The notes: generated from the letters alone by a model not told the origin. A stretch of 34,429 bases of DNA from an uncultured Clostridia bacterium (GCA_934756675.1 CAKVLG010000009.1:1-34429); one strand, 5' to 3'; positions 1-7,571 are shown, counted from the first letter of the stretch. Made by a program: numbers and translations.

Positions 1-735
1 TTTAGCAGCAGCGGCAGCAGCTTCAGCTTCTTTAATTTTAGCTAAACCTTCTTCGCCTTCACGAGCTTCAATACAAGCATCGGCCATAGCACCAGCAATA
101 AGTTTAACAGCTCTAATAGCGTCATCGTTACCAGGGATTACATAGTCAACATCATCTGGATCACAGTTTGTGTCAACTAAACCAATAATAGGAATACCAA
201 GTGAACGAGCTTCTCTAACAGCGATATATTCTTTCTTTGGGTCAACAACGAAAAGTACGCCTGGAAGAGTTCTCATATCTTTGATACCACCAAGGTTAGC
301 TTCAAGTTTATCACGTTCAGCAACAAGACCAGCAACTTCTTTTTTAGGGAGAAGGTTGAACTCACCATTTGCTTCCATTTGGTTGAGTTTTGCAAGTCTG
401 TCTACTCTTGCACGGATAGTTTTGAAGTTTGTAAGTGTACCACCAAGCCAACGGTTGCCCATATAGAACATACCACAACGCTTAGCTTCTTCGATAACAG
501 CATCTTTAGCTTGTTTCTTAGTACCAACAAAAAGCGCACTTTTACCTGTTTCAACAATAGATTTCATTGCAGCATAAGCTTCATCAATAAGACCAACTGT
601 TGTTTCAAGATCAAGAATATAAATATCGTTACGAGCTGTAAAGATATATTTCTTCATCTTTGGGTTCCATTTGCGTGTTGGGTGACCAAAATGAACACCA
701 GCTTCGAGCAATTGTTTCATAGATACTACTGACAT
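1..735 (-). CDS. rpsB: 30S ribosomal protein S2 (C-terminus cut by window edge)
   Basis: Ribosomal protein S2 of the small subunit, bound at the head-body junction and needed with S1 for mRNA binding. The translation begins MSVVSMKQLLEAGVHFGHPT and continues with the family motifs KWNPKMKKYIF, GTKKQA, RWLGGTLTNF, and later VDTNCDPDDVDYVIPGND, which is typical S2 from end to end. The frame is open to base 1, where it is in an alanine-rich tail, so only the last residues and the stop are missing. The ATG at 735 has a strong AGGAGGA site at 743-749. tsf usually follows rpsB and would lie outside the window. It has its own promoter and leader rather than being read only from the upstream genes. 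Confidence 0.97.
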   Translation of the reverse strand, partial: MSVVSMKQLLEAGVHFGHPTRKWNPKMKKYIFTARNDIYILDLETTVGLIDEAYAAMKSIVETGKSALFVGTKKQAKDAVIEEAKRCGMFYMGNRWLGGTLTNFKTIRARVDRLAKLNQMEANGEFNLLPKKEVAGLVAERDKLEANLGGIKDMRTLPGVLFVVDPKKEYIAVREARSLGIPIIGLVDTNCDPDDVDYVIPGNDDAIRAVKLIAGAMADACIEAREGEEGLAKIKEAEAAAAAAK

Positions 736-742
736 TTCAATT

Positions 743-813
743 TCCTCCTAGTTTTTATTTCCTCCTCGGCTTCAACTAAGTCTGTAACCAAAAAATTGGC
801 ACTAGCAAACTTA
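743..813 (-). promoter_or_regulatory. rpsB 5' leader: stem-loop and tandem Shine-Dalgarno sites
   Basis: Read on the minus strand, the roughly 100-nt leader contains an 8-bp stem (806-813 with 777-784, one G-U pair) topped by an internal loop and a 4-bp CCAA/TTGG stem (796-799 with 788-791). Below it are two Shine-Dalgarno sequences 11-12 nt apart (761-766 and 743-749); only the second is correctly spaced for the ATG at 735. Many r-protein genes are feedback-controlled by such leaders. Autoregulation by S2 is inferred here, and I did not match it to a named leader family. Confidence 0.45.
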
Positions 814-841
814 TCCACCAAGTGTGTGATAGAAAGAGTTT

Positions 842-869
842 ATCATACTATTTTTAAAATTGCAAGCAA
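842..869 (-). promoter_or_regulatory. Probable sigma-A promoter for rpsB
   Basis: On the minus strand TTGCTT (864-869), a 16-bp spacer and TATGAT (842-847), about 100 bp upstream of the rpsB start and just after the terminator of the preceding gene. The -10 matches consensus at five of six bases; the -35 is weaker. Confidence 0.5.
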
Positions 870-895
870 GTTTTTAATTTTAATTAAATAAACAT

Positions 896-919
896 AAAAA
901 AACCAGGCAAAACGCCTGG
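896..919 (-). terminator. Rho-independent terminator after the DUF1292 gene
   Basis: Minus-strand stem CCAGGC/GCCTGG (914-919 with 903-908) with a 5-nt loop, followed by seven T (complement of 896-902). It lies 15 bases after the DUF1292 stop codon and separates that gene from rpsB. Confidence 0.88.
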
Positions 920-933
920 CTTTATTAGTAGTT

Positions 934-1287
934 TTATTTACCTTCTTTGTCTTTGTTTTCAGCTTCGTCCAAAAGTTTGTTATATTCAACGAACACAGCA
1001 TCAATAACAGCGTCATCAAGTTCAATTTCGAACTTATCTTCGCCATCTTTACCACGTGTAACCTTGAATACCAAAGCTTCGTCTTCTTCCATACCGTCAA
1101 TTAGTTTTACAGGTTGTAAAACAGCATAAAAATTGCCACGGTATGCAATACCTGCTACTTCAACGAAATCTATCTCTTCGCCATTATCAGCAACAAGAGT
1201 AATAACATCATCATCGTCATTAATCATATGATCAATAGAATCAGGTACTTCGCCATTTTCTACAATTTTATCTTTTTCTTCACTCAT
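934..1287 (-). CDS. DUF1292 family protein (YrzB-like)
   Basis: A small acidic protein of 117 residues. The core from about residue 25 to 100 (DVITLVADNGEEIDFVEVAG, then YAVLQPV and DEALVFKV) is the DUF1292 domain common in Bacillota next to ruvX; its biochemical role is unknown. The ATG at 1287 was chosen because AAGGAAGG lies just upstream at good spacing; a GTG at 1296 in the same frame falls inside that ribosome binding site. The gene has a strong promoter of its own at 1310-1338 and a terminator at 896-919, so it can be made independently of the ruvX operon. The C-terminus (ENKDKEGK) is a short charged tail. Confidence 0.85.
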   Translation of the reverse strand: MSEEKDKIVENGEVPDSIDHMINDDDDVITLVADNGEEIDFVEVAGIAYRGNFYAVLQPVKLIDGMEEDEALVFKVTRGKDGEDKFEIELDDAVIDAVFVEYNKLLDEAENKDKEGK

Positions 1288-1309
1288 AACAAACACCTTC
1301 CTTAATTTT

Positions 1310-1338
1310 ATTATAATTGTTTTTTATTCAATTGACAA
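1310..1338 (-). promoter_or_regulatory. Sigma-A promoter for the DUF1292 gene
   Basis: Minus strand TTGTCA (1333-1338), 17-bp spacer, perfect TATAAT (1310-1315). It lies in the 62-bp gap between the two DUF1292-type genes, about 23 bp upstream of the ATG at 1287. Confidence 0.8.
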
Positions 1339-1349
1339 ATAATTTTCGT

Positions 1350-1676
1350 CTATTTCTTATTTTTTATTTTTCCGTTCATTTCATCAACTAGTGTATTGTA
1401 TATATCAAACATTTCGTTCATTTTAGCTTCGTCTGTAATCAACTCCACTAGACAATTGTCTGGGTTAGAAGTTCTTTGTACTCGGAACAAAAGTGATGAG
1501 TCCGCATCTTCATCACCAGGAATAAAAACGTTTGGACGTGCAATACACCAATCAAATTTCTTACTATCATCTTGGAAAAGTGCTTTTATGATAAAGCTGT
1601 AATTCTTGCCATCTTTGCCTTTAATAGTGAATTCCCCAGATGTTTTTAATAGATCGTTTTCAGTTAACTTTCTCAT
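1350..1676 (-). CDS. DUF1292-like protein, second paralogue
   Basis: 108 residues. The layout parallels the next gene downstream: an N-terminal beta-rich part (GEFTIKGKDGKNYSFIIKAL), an acidic middle with DADSSLLFRVQ that matches DEALVFKVT in its neighbour, and a helix-like end (MNEMFDIYNTLVDEMNG) matching the neighbour's VFVEYNKLLDE. I therefore read it as a diverged DUF1292 paralogue. It has an AGGAG site before the ATG and follows ruvX by 13 bases, so it is probably co-transcribed with ruvX. The function is unknown. It ends in a lysine-rich tail (KIKNKK). Confidence 0.7.
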   Translation of the reverse strand: MRKLTENDLLKTSGEFTIKGKDGKNYSFIIKALFQDDSKKFDWCIARPNVFIPGDEDADSSLLFRVQRTSNPDNCLVELITDEAKMNEMFDIYNTLVDEMNGKIKNKK

Positions 1677-1689
1677 TTTATAACTCCTA

Positions 1690-2103
1690 TTACTTTTTAG
1701 GTTTGTCTAAAAAGGTTTGTAATATTATTGTAGCAGCAATTCTATCAATAACATTTTTGCGGTCTTTTCTTCGCATGTCAGCCTCGAGTAATATTCTTTC
1801 TGCCGAAACCGTAGTTAAACGTTCGTCTTGATAGTAAATTGGAAGATTTGTATATTTTTCAAGTTCGCTGGCAAACTCCCGCACCATTTGAACACTTTGA
1901 CCTTCTGACCCGTCCATTTTTAACGGCAGGCCAAGAACAAAACCATCAGCTTCTAGCTTTTGCGCTAGGTCTGCCATGTATTTTGCATCGGCAGTTAGGT
2001 TTTTGCGCGTGTATACCGAATGTGCATTTGCAATTATCCCCAAACTATCTGAAGTTGCAACACCAATGCGAACAGAACCTATATCAAGCCCAATTTTCCT
2101 CAT
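1690..2103 (-). CDS. ruvX: RuvX/YqgF family RNase H-fold nuclease
   Basis: 137 residues, the usual size for RuvX (YqgF), an RNase H-fold protein tied to 16S/pre-16S rRNA 5' processing and proposed as a Holliday junction resolvase. The sequence opens MRKIGLDIGSVRIGVATSD, with the first catalytic aspartate at residue 7. It continues with VLGLPLKMDG, the YQDERLTTVSAERIL motif and an aspartate near the end (NVIDRIAATIIL). A site AGGAGA precedes the ATG. It lies between a small membrane protein and the DUF1292 genes; ruvX next to DUF1292 is a standard clostridial arrangement. Confidence 0.95.
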   Translation of the reverse strand: MRKIGLDIGSVRIGVATSDSLGIIANAHSVYTRKNLTADAKYMADLAQKLEADGFVLGLPLKMDGSEGQSVQMVREFASELEKYTNLPIYYQDERLTTVSAERILLEADMRRKDRKNVIDRIAATIILQTFLDKPKK

Positions 2104-2121
2104 ATTTTCTCCTACATAATA

Positions 2122-2150
2122 AGTGTAACAAAATGAAAAAATTTTGTCTA
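2122..2150 (-). promoter_or_regulatory. Possible promoter for ruvX
   Basis: Minus strand TAGACA (2145-2150), 17-bp spacer, TACACT (2122-2127), 19 bp upstream of the ruvX start. The -35 matches at five of six positions, the -10 at four. A weak inverted repeat (ACAAAAT/ATTTTGT) occupies the spacer. Confidence 0.45.
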
Positions 2151-2160
2151 CTAATTTTTA

Positions 2161-2355
2161 CTACTTTGACTCTTGACTTTTTTCGCTAGTTTCTGGTTTT
2201 TTGCTTTTTTGTTTCATTTCATTGATCTTTTCTGTAGCCATTTCTTTGCCTTTTTTAAGCAATTGTTCGATTTTTTTGTTGCTAACTACAACAATTCCAC
2301 CGACAACCATGCCTACTAAGCACGAAACTAAACAACATACTTTGCAATCATTCAT
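2161..2355 (-). CDS. Small membrane protein, YtxH-like architecture
   Basis: 64 residues. A single hydrophobic segment at residues 6-25 (VCCLVSCLVGMVVGGIVVVS) is followed by a highly charged, probably helical tail rich in lysine and glutamate (from NKKIEQLLKKGKEMATEK on). This is the shape of YtxH-type or similar small anchored proteins, but I do not recognise a specific family. Two adjacent cysteines and one more (C4, C7, C8, C12) cluster at the N-terminus and membrane entry. The ATG at 2355 has a strong AGGAGG site seven bases upstream, which makes the gene credible despite its size. It follows the terminator of the iscS-iscU operon. I found no convincing promoter directly in front of it. 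Confidence 0.7.
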   Translation of the reverse strand: MNDCKVCCLVSCLVGMVVGGIVVVSNKKIEQLLKKGKEMATEKINEMKQKSKKPETSEKSQESK

Positions 2356-2404
2356 AACTATACCTCCTAAAGCTTAGTATGTCGATTTTTGTAGATTTTA
2401 TGCG

Positions 2405-2431
2405 AAAAAATAAAGTGCCATGTGGCACTTT
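2405..2431 (-). terminator. Rho-independent terminator after the IscU-like gene
   Basis: Perfect 8-bp stem AAAGTGCC/GGCACTTT (2412-2419 with 2424-2431) with a 4-nt loop, followed on the minus strand by A and six T (complement of 2405-2410). It begins immediately after the stop codon at 2432-2434. Confidence 0.9.
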
Positions 2432-2806
2432 TTATACTTTTGTATTTTTTTCGTAATCATCTATCATCGATTGTATTGTTTCGACTATCAAAGCTGGGAT
2501 ATATTGTTTTGTTTCTGGAAGCGAACCACCGATAGATAATAAAATATCTCTTTCGTTAATTTTTCTTGCTTCGTCAAGTGTTTTATTCATAATCATCTTT
2601 GTAGCTTTGCTTGTTGCGGCAATTGTTGCTGCCGAGCCATATGTTTGGAAAGTTGCATTAACTATTTTGTTGTTTTCAACTGTAACGAAAATCTTAACAA
2701 TCTCGCCACAAATTGGACTTGTAACCTTACCAACAGCACTTGCACCTTTGATTACGCCAACATTTTCTGGGTTATAAAATTCATTCATTATTTCTTCATT
2801 ATACAT
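2432..2806 (-). CDS. IscU/NifU-N-like scaffold protein with degenerate cluster site
   Basis: 124 residues, aligning end to end by eye with the IscU/NifU N-terminal family, which assembles Fe-S clusters on three cysteines using sulfur from a cysteine desulfurase. The start MYNEEIMNEFYNPENVGVI and the first ligand region VTSPICGEIVKIFV (Cys33) are clear. The second ligand motif, normally YGCGAA, here reads TYGSAATIA, so Ser58 replaces the cysteine. The third, normally KxHC, reads KQYI, so Tyr102 and Ile103 replace His and Cys. The usual Asp after the first Cys-Gly is Glu35. Cys33 is the only cysteine in the protein. It starts one base after iscS ends, so the two are surely co-translated. It may be a sulfur-transfer partner or regulator rather than a true scaffold; that is inference. 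Confidence 0.85.
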   Translation of the reverse strand: MYNEEIMNEFYNPENVGVIKGASAVGKVTSPICGEIVKIFVTVENNKIVNATFQTYGSAATIAATSKATKMIMNKTLDEARKINERDILLSIGGSLPETKQYIPALIVETIQSMIDDYEKNTKV

Positions 2807-2807
2807 A

Positions 2808-3995
2808 CTACAATTCCACCTTATTTTTATAAATTCTTATAGCAGAAATACTACGAAGTTTTTTAACGCATTTTCTAACCGTTTCAACTACATAATCCAC
2901 ATCGTCTTTTGTTGTTGATTTTCCGATTGTAAATCTAATTGTGCTTCTAGCTTCTTCATCCGAAAGTCCCATTGCCTTTAAAACATGTGATGGCTTAAGT
3001 GACTCTGATGCACAAGCTGAACTTGTTGAAACATACACACCTTCTTTGTCTAGAAGTAAAACAAGTGCTTCACCTTCGATACCTTCGAACGATATGCTGA
3101 TATTATTTGCAATTCTTTGAGTCGTGTGACCGTTTAATGCAATGTTATGAATTTTTTCTGAAATAGTTTTAAGGAAATACCTACGAATAGTTTTTAAATA
3201 TTTTGTGTCTTCTTCTATATTGCTGCAAGCAATTTCGATAGCCTTGCCCATGCCAACACATTCTGGAACATTGACAGTGCCCGCTCTTTTACCAAATTCT
3301 TGGTTGCCGCCATCAATAAGTTTTTCAATTTTTACACCTTTTCTAACATAAAGAGCACCAACACCCTTTGGTCCATAAAACTTGTGTGCAGAAAGTGAAA
3401 GTGAATCTACACCAATTTCTTTAACATCAATTGAAATATTGCCAACAGCTTGAACAGCATCTGTGTGGAACACAATGTCGTTACCTTTTGCAAGTTCACT
3501 AATAGCTCTTATTGGTTGAAGTGTACCTACTTCGTTGTTTGCTGTCATGATAGAAATCAAAATCGTGTCTGGACAGATTGATTTAATGATTTCAGCATAG
3601 TTTACAACGCCCTTTTCATCTACTGGAACATATGTAACTCTAAAACCTTCTTTTTCAAGAGATTTACAAGCTTCCAAAATTGCTGGGTGTTCAATTACAC
3701 TTGTAATAATGTGATTACCCTTATCACGGTTTGCCCTAGCAATACCCTTAATTGCCCAGTTGTCAGACTCGCTGCCGCCTGACGTAAAATAAATTTCATC
3801 TGGTTCTGCATTAATTGCTTTTGCAATTTTTGCTCTTGCTTCTTCTAGTGCACTATTTGCTTCACGTCCTGGGGTATACAAACTTGAGTTATTACCATAG
3901 TACTTTGTGTATGCATCAAGCATCTCTCTGTATACTTCACTTGAAATAGGAGTTGTAGCAGCATAGTCTAGATATACCTTTCTTTGTTTATCCAT
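2808..3995 (-). CDS. iscS: Cysteine desulfurase (IscS/NifS family)
   Basis: 395 residues. A PLP enzyme that takes sulfur from L-cysteine, leaving alanine, and passes it as a persulfide for Fe-S clusters or tRNA thiolation. The N-terminus YLDYAATTPISSEV, the PLP-binding segments TSGGSESDNWAI and HTDAVQAVG, the Schiff-base lysine in SLSAHKFYGPKG (Lys205) and the active cysteine in STSSACASESLKPSHVL (Cys328) are all present. The long flexible loop around Cys328 and the following SLKPSHVL are typical of the IscS class. It leads the two-gene unit with the IscU-like protein, under a strong promoter at 4017-4045. Confidence 0.96.
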   Translation of the reverse strand: MDKQRKVYLDYAATTPISSEVYREMLDAYTKYYGNNSSLYTPGREANSALEEARAKIAKAINAEPDEIYFTSGGSESDNWAIKGIARANRDKGNHIITSVIEHPAILEACKSLEKEGFRVTYVPVDEKGVVNYAEIIKSICPDTILISIMTANNEVGTLQPIRAISELAKGNDIVFHTDAVQAVGNISIDVKEIGVDSLSLSAHKFYGPKGVGALYVRKGVKIEKLIDGGNQEFGKRAGTVNVPECVGMGKAIEIACSNIEEDTKYLKTIRRYFLKTISEKIHNIALNGHTTQRIANNISISFEGIEGEALVLLLDKEGVYVSTSSACASESLKPSHVLKAMGLSDEEARSTIRFTIGKSTTKDDVDYVVETVRKCVKKLRSISAIRIYKNKVEL

Positions 3996-4016
3996 AAGTA
4001 ACCCTCTCTTGCCTAT

Positions 4017-4045
4017 ATTTTAGCAAAGCTAAACCCAATAGTCAA
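4017..4045 (-). promoter_or_regulatory. Sigma-A promoter for iscS and the IscU-like gene
   Basis: Minus strand TTGACT (4040-4045), 17-bp spacer, TAAAAT (4017-4022). It lies 21 bp upstream of the iscS start and directly after the terminator of the trxA operon. A GAGAGGG site precedes the ATG. No IscR-like or riboswitch structure is visible in this short leader. Confidence 0.8.
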
Positions 4046-4056
4046 TACCAAAGCAC

Positions 4057-4122
4057 AAAAAAAATGCGATTTTTAGCATAAAAACCGTGTATTGTTATCA
4101 CAATTATACTAAAAAACCGCAT
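4057..4122 (-). terminator. Terminator after trxA, ending the comM-trxA operon
   Basis: A long imperfect inverted repeat: 4109-4122 pairs with 4064-4076 (13 pairs allowing one G-U and one bulge) around a loop of about 32 nt. On the minus strand the stem is followed by eight T (complement of 4057-4064). It lies just after the thioredoxin stop codon. Confidence 0.75.
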
Positions 4123-4127
4123 TTTGT

Positions 4128-4442
4128 TTATTTGCAATTGTTGTTTACAAAATCTTCTAATTCACTTTCACCCGCATAGCCAACGCGTCTTGCAATTTCT
4201 TTTCCGCCCTTGAAAATAATCATTGTTGGAATGCTATAAACGTGATTTTCTATCGCAATTTTCTCTTCGTCATCAACATTCACTTTTGCAAAGTTGCACT
4301 TGTCAGATAATTTTTCGCTCACCTTTTCAAAGTTTGGAGCTATCATTTTGCATGGACCACACCAAGATGCCCAAAAATCTATGATTGTGTATTTATCCGA
4401 AGAAATTGCTTCTTTATACTCTTTATATTTCAAATTTTGCAT
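4128..4442 (-). CDS. trxA: Thioredoxin
   Basis: 104 residues, the normal size for a cytoplasmic thioredoxin, which reduces protein disulfides and is recharged by thioredoxin reductase. It has the FWASWCGPCKMIAP active site (Cys28, Cys31), Asp22 in IIDF, and the cis-proline loop YSIPTMIIF. There is no signal peptide, so it acts in the cytoplasm. The ATG has a CGGAGG site and lies 13 bases after hisS. It is the last gene before the terminator at 4057-4122. Its place after hisS is not a widely conserved pairing that I know. Confidence 0.94.
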   Translation of the reverse strand: MQNLKYKEYKEAISSDKYTIIDFWASWCGPCKMIAPNFEKVSEKLSDKCNFAKVNVDDEEKIAIENHVYSIPTMIIFKGGKEIARRVGYAGESELEDFVNNNCK

Positions 4443-4455
4443 AATTTGCCTCCGA

Positions 4456-5715
4456 CTAAAAATTTTGCATTGTCTTTAAAATTTCTGCTGCATCTAATGC
4501 GCAAGTCCTTTTCTCGCCATCAGACATTCTTTTAAGTTCAACTGTTTTGCTTTCAAGTTCGCTTTCGCCAATAACAATAATATATTTTGCTTCTGTTTTG
4601 TTTGCATACTTCATTTGAGCCTTAAAACTTCTGTCCATAAGGTCATAGTCGCACTCAACACCAGCAGAACGCAGAGCATTAGCTAGTGCTATTACCTGTG
4701 GTAATACTTCCCCGTTTTGAGAAACAATATACACATTATTTTTTTCTTCGAGCTTAACTTCAACATTATTCTTTTCGAGTAATAACAATAAGTGCTCAAC
4801 GCCAAGACCAACACCAACAGCTGGCAAGTTTTTGCCACCAAGTTCTTCGATTAAGCCATCGTATCTTCCACCGCCACAAATAACATTTAGTGCACCTTTT
4901 TCTTTTGTTAAGAATTCGAAAACTGTACGCGTATAATAATCGATACCACGTACCAAGTTTTTGTTAATTGCATAGCTTACACCAGCATTATCTAGGCACT
5001 TTTTAACGCCTTCGAAATGTGCTTTACAATCGTCACACAAATAATCGATTGGCTTTGGTGCATTTTCTTTGTATTTTGCACAGCCTTCATCTTTACAATC
5101 AAGCAAACGAAGAGCATTTTTCTGGTAACGCACTTTGCAATCGTCACACATGTCATCTATGTATTTAGTGTAATATGCTTTTAATGCTTCAAGATATTTT
5201 TTGCGGCATTCTGGACAACCAATAGAGTTTATATTGATTGTATAATTTGTAAAGTTAAGCTTGTCCAAAATCATCTTGATTGTACCAATAACTTCAGCAT
5301 CCATTGCTGGCGAAACAGAACCAAAGGCTTCAATCGAAAATTGGTGATGCTCACGGAGTCTACCTGTTTGTGGTTTTTCGTATCTGAAGCATGGTGTGTA
5401 AGTATATAACTTTAAAGGCAAAGCATCATTATCAAGACCATTTTCTACAATGGCTCTGGCAATTGATGATGTTCCTTCTGGCTTTAAGGTCAAGCTTCTG
5501 TCGCCTTTGTCGGTAAATGTATACATCTCTTTATTAACAATATCCGAACCTTCGCCAACACCACGAACAAACAATTCTGTATGCTCAAAAGTAGGCGTTC
5601 TTATTTCTTTGAATCCCCTAACTTTTAAGTTTCTTTTAATAATTTTCTCCACAGCTTCCCAACCTGGAATTTCGCGTGGGAGAACATCTTTTGTTCCTTT
5701 TGGTTTAATAATCAT
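4456..5715 (-). CDS. hisS: Histidyl-tRNA synthetase
   Basis: 419 residues, class II aminoacyl-tRNA synthetase that charges tRNA-His. Motif 1 is in the N-terminal region (GTKDVLP, then FKEIRTPTFEHTELF), motif 2 is CFRYEKPQTGRLREHHQFS and motif 3 is GLGVEHLLLLLE. The histidine-binding segments LVRGIDYYTRTVFEF and GGGRYDGLIEELGG are intact. An insertion in the middle has paired cysteines (CPEC, CDDC, CKDEGC, CDDC between about residues 170 and 235), a pattern seen in many clostridial HisRS proteins. The C-terminal anticodon-binding domain follows from about residue 325. AAGGAG precedes the ATG. Confidence 0.97.
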   Translation of the reverse strand: MIIKPKGTKDVLPREIPGWEAVEKIIKRNLKVRGFKEIRTPTFEHTELFVRGVGEGSDIVNKEMYTFTDKGDRSLTLKPEGTSSIARAIVENGLDNDALPLKLYTYTPCFRYEKPQTGRLREHHQFSIEAFGSVSPAMDAEVIGTIKMILDKLNFTNYTININSIGCPECRKKYLEALKAYYTKYIDDMCDDCKVRYQKNALRLLDCKDEGCAKYKENAPKPIDYLCDDCKAHFEGVKKCLDNAGVSYAINKNLVRGIDYYTRTVFEFLTKEKGALNVICGGGRYDGLIEELGGKNLPAVGVGLGVEHLLLLLEKNNVEVKLEEKNNVYIVSQNGEVLPQVIALANALRSAGVECDYDLMDRSFKAQMKYANKTEAKYIIVIGESELESKTVELKRMSDGEKRTCALDAAEILKTMQNF

Positions 5716-5725
5716 TTGTTTCTCC

Positions 5726-7036
5726 TTATAAAATGTATTTCTTTAAATCGTACTCTTTTAGCAATTTTTCCAAATGTTCTGTTACATACTTCTTATCGAT
5801 TACAACATCAACGTGTGGCATATCACTGCAAGCATTGAATGAAATATCATCAAGAAGTGCTTCCATAATTGTATGCAATCTTCTTGCACCAATGTTTTCT
5901 TGAGTATCGTTTTCGAGAGCTGTGATACGAGCAATTTCTTTTATCGCATCTGGCTTAAACTTTAAAGAAATGTTATCAACTGCAAGCATGCTTGTGTATT
6001 GTGAAATGAGCGAATTTTCTGTCGAAGACAAAATCTTTTCAAAATCATCTTCTGTCAATGATTGAAGTTCTACAACAACAGGAAATCTACCTTGAAGTTC
6101 TGGTATCAAATCTTCTATTTTTGAAATATGGAAAGCACCAGCAGCAATAAACAAAATAAAGTCAGTTTTAACTGGTCCATACTTTGTACTAACTGTCGAA
6201 CCTTCTACGATAGGTAAAATATCACGTTGAACGCCTTCTCTCGAAACATCGGCATTGTTAGATGTACCTTTGCTTGCAATCTTATCGATTTCATCAATAA
6301 AAATGATACCTTCGTTTTCAGCACGGCGTAAAGCTTCGGTATTGACGCTATCAAGGTCAATAAGTTTGTCACTTTCTTCTGCAATTAACATTTTTCTTGC
6401 ATCTTCGATAGCAAACTTTTTATATTTGCGATTCTTTGGCATAATGCCACCAAGAATTTCGCCAATATTAATTTCCACACCCATACCTTGCATCATTTGC
6501 ATTGGTTGAGAAGGTTCTGTCACTTCAATTTCTATTTCTGTTTTTTCAAATTTACCGCCGGCAAGACCGCTTGATATATATTCGTTTAGTTCGCTATCTG
6601 TGCGAGTAGAGTCTTCTTTGCGGAGCTTAGAAAACAATGCTCTTTTGATTTTTTCATTAGCATTTGTTTCTGCTTGAACTTTTACGCCTTCGTATCTCTC
6701 GTTTTTAACAAGGCGGATAGCTTCTTCCACAAGGTCACGAACCATAGATTCTACATCACGACCAACATAACCAACTTCGGTATATTTTGTAGCTTCTACT
6801 TTTACAAAAGGTGCACGAACAAGCTTTGCAAGTCTTCTTGCAATTTCTGTTTTACCAACACCTGTTGGTCCCTTCATTATAATATTTTTTGGTGTGACTT
6901 CTTCTTGCATTTTCTTTGGAAGCTGACTTCTTCTATATCTGTTACGAAGAGCAATTGCAACCGAACGTTTTGCTTGGTCTTGACCAATTATATATTTATC
7001 GAGTTCTGTAACAATTTGTTTTGGTGATAATTCCAT
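5726..7036 (-). CDS. hslU: HslU (ClpY) ATPase subunit of the HslUV protease
   Basis: 436 residues. AAA+ unfoldase that feeds substrates into the HslV chamber. The Walker A motif is GPTGVGKTEIARRLAK (about residues 55-70) and Walker B is GIIFIDEIDKIA. The pore motif region GYVGRDVESMVRDLVEEA and the sensor ILFIAAGAFHISK are present. The I domain between them includes a methionine-rich stretch (PSQPMQMMQGMGVEI). The C-terminus KKYIL fits the HslU tail that inserts between HslV subunits. It starts one base after hslV stops, with GAGGAGG inside the end of hslV. Confidence 0.97.
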   Translation of the reverse strand: MELSPKQIVTELDKYIIGQDQAKRSVAIALRNRYRRSQLPKKMQEEVTPKNIIMKGPTGVGKTEIARRLAKLVRAPFVKVEATKYTEVGYVGRDVESMVRDLVEEAIRLVKNERYEGVKVQAETNANEKIKRALFSKLRKEDSTRTDSELNEYISSGLAGGKFEKTEIEIEVTEPSQPMQMMQGMGVEINIGEILGGIMPKNRKYKKFAIEDARKMLIAEESDKLIDLDSVNTEALRRAENEGIIFIDEIDKIASKGTSNNADVSREGVQRDILPIVEGSTVSTKYGPVKTDFILFIAAGAFHISKIEDLIPELQGRFPVVVELQSLTEDDFEKILSSTENSLISQYTSMLAVDNISLKFKPDAIKEIARITALENDTQENIGARRLHTIMEALLDDISFNACSDMPHVDVVIDKKYVTEHLEKLLKEYDLKKYIL

Positions 7037-7037
7037 A

Positions 7038-7571
7038 CTAAACCTCCTCGATTGTTAAGTTGCCATTTGTAAAAATACAAATATCTCCAGCAACTTTCAT
7101 AGCCTTTTTTGCGATTTCTAGTGCAGAAAGTTTTGTGTTTTCGGCAAGTGCGCGAGCTGCAGCCAAAGCATAGTTTCCGCCAGAACCAATAGCACAGATA
7201 CCGTCTTGTGGTTCAATAACATCACCAACGCCGCTGATAATTAACATCGTTCCTTTGTCGGCAACAATCATCATTGCATTAAGTTCGCGGAGAACCTTAT
7301 CCCCACGCCACATTTGTGCAAGCTCAACTGATGCACGCATAAGGTTGCCAGAATATTTCTTTAGCATCTTTTCAAAATTTTCGCAAAGAGTGAATGCATC
7401 TGCTGTTCCACCAGCAAACCCAACAACAACTTTGTCTCCATAAATTCTTCTAACTTTTTTAGCATTAGACTTCATAACAACTGTTTCGCCAGCAGTCACT
7501 TGGCCGTCACCAGCAATAACTGTTTTACCATCACGGCTAATGCCAATAATTGTTGTACCCATTAATTTCAT
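7038..7571 (-). CDS. hslV: HslV (ClpQ) protease subunit
   Basis: 177 residues. Proteasome-like N-terminal threonine hydrolase that forms the HslUV protease with HslU. The sequence starts MKLMGTTIIGISRDGKTVIA; the catalytic residue is expected to be Thr6 after removal of a five-residue leader. The family signatures AGDGQVTAGETVVMK, VVVGFAGGTADAFTL and AIGSGGNYALAAARAL are clear. Its ATG shares one base with the trmFO stop codon (TGATG), and AAGGAG sits within trmFO. In Bacillus hslV follows xerC and precedes hslU and codY; here xerC and codY are absent from the group. Confidence 0.96.
   Translation of the reverse strand: MKLMGTTIIGISRDGKTVIAGDGQVTAGETVVMKSNAKKVRRIYGDKVVVGFAGGTADAFTLCENFEKMLKKYSGNLMRASVELAQMWRGDKVLRELNAMMIVADKGTMLIISGVGDVIEPQDGICAIGSGGNYALAAARALAENTKLSALEIAKKAMKVAGDICIFTNGNLTIEEV

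Noticed and set aside
379..732. Plus-strand open frame opposite rpsB.
   Set aside because: The minus strand encodes a clear S2 protein across the same bases.
1288..1296. GTG start for the DUF1292 gene at 1296.
   Set aside because: The GTG is part of the AAGGAAGGTG ribosome binding site of the ATG at 1287.
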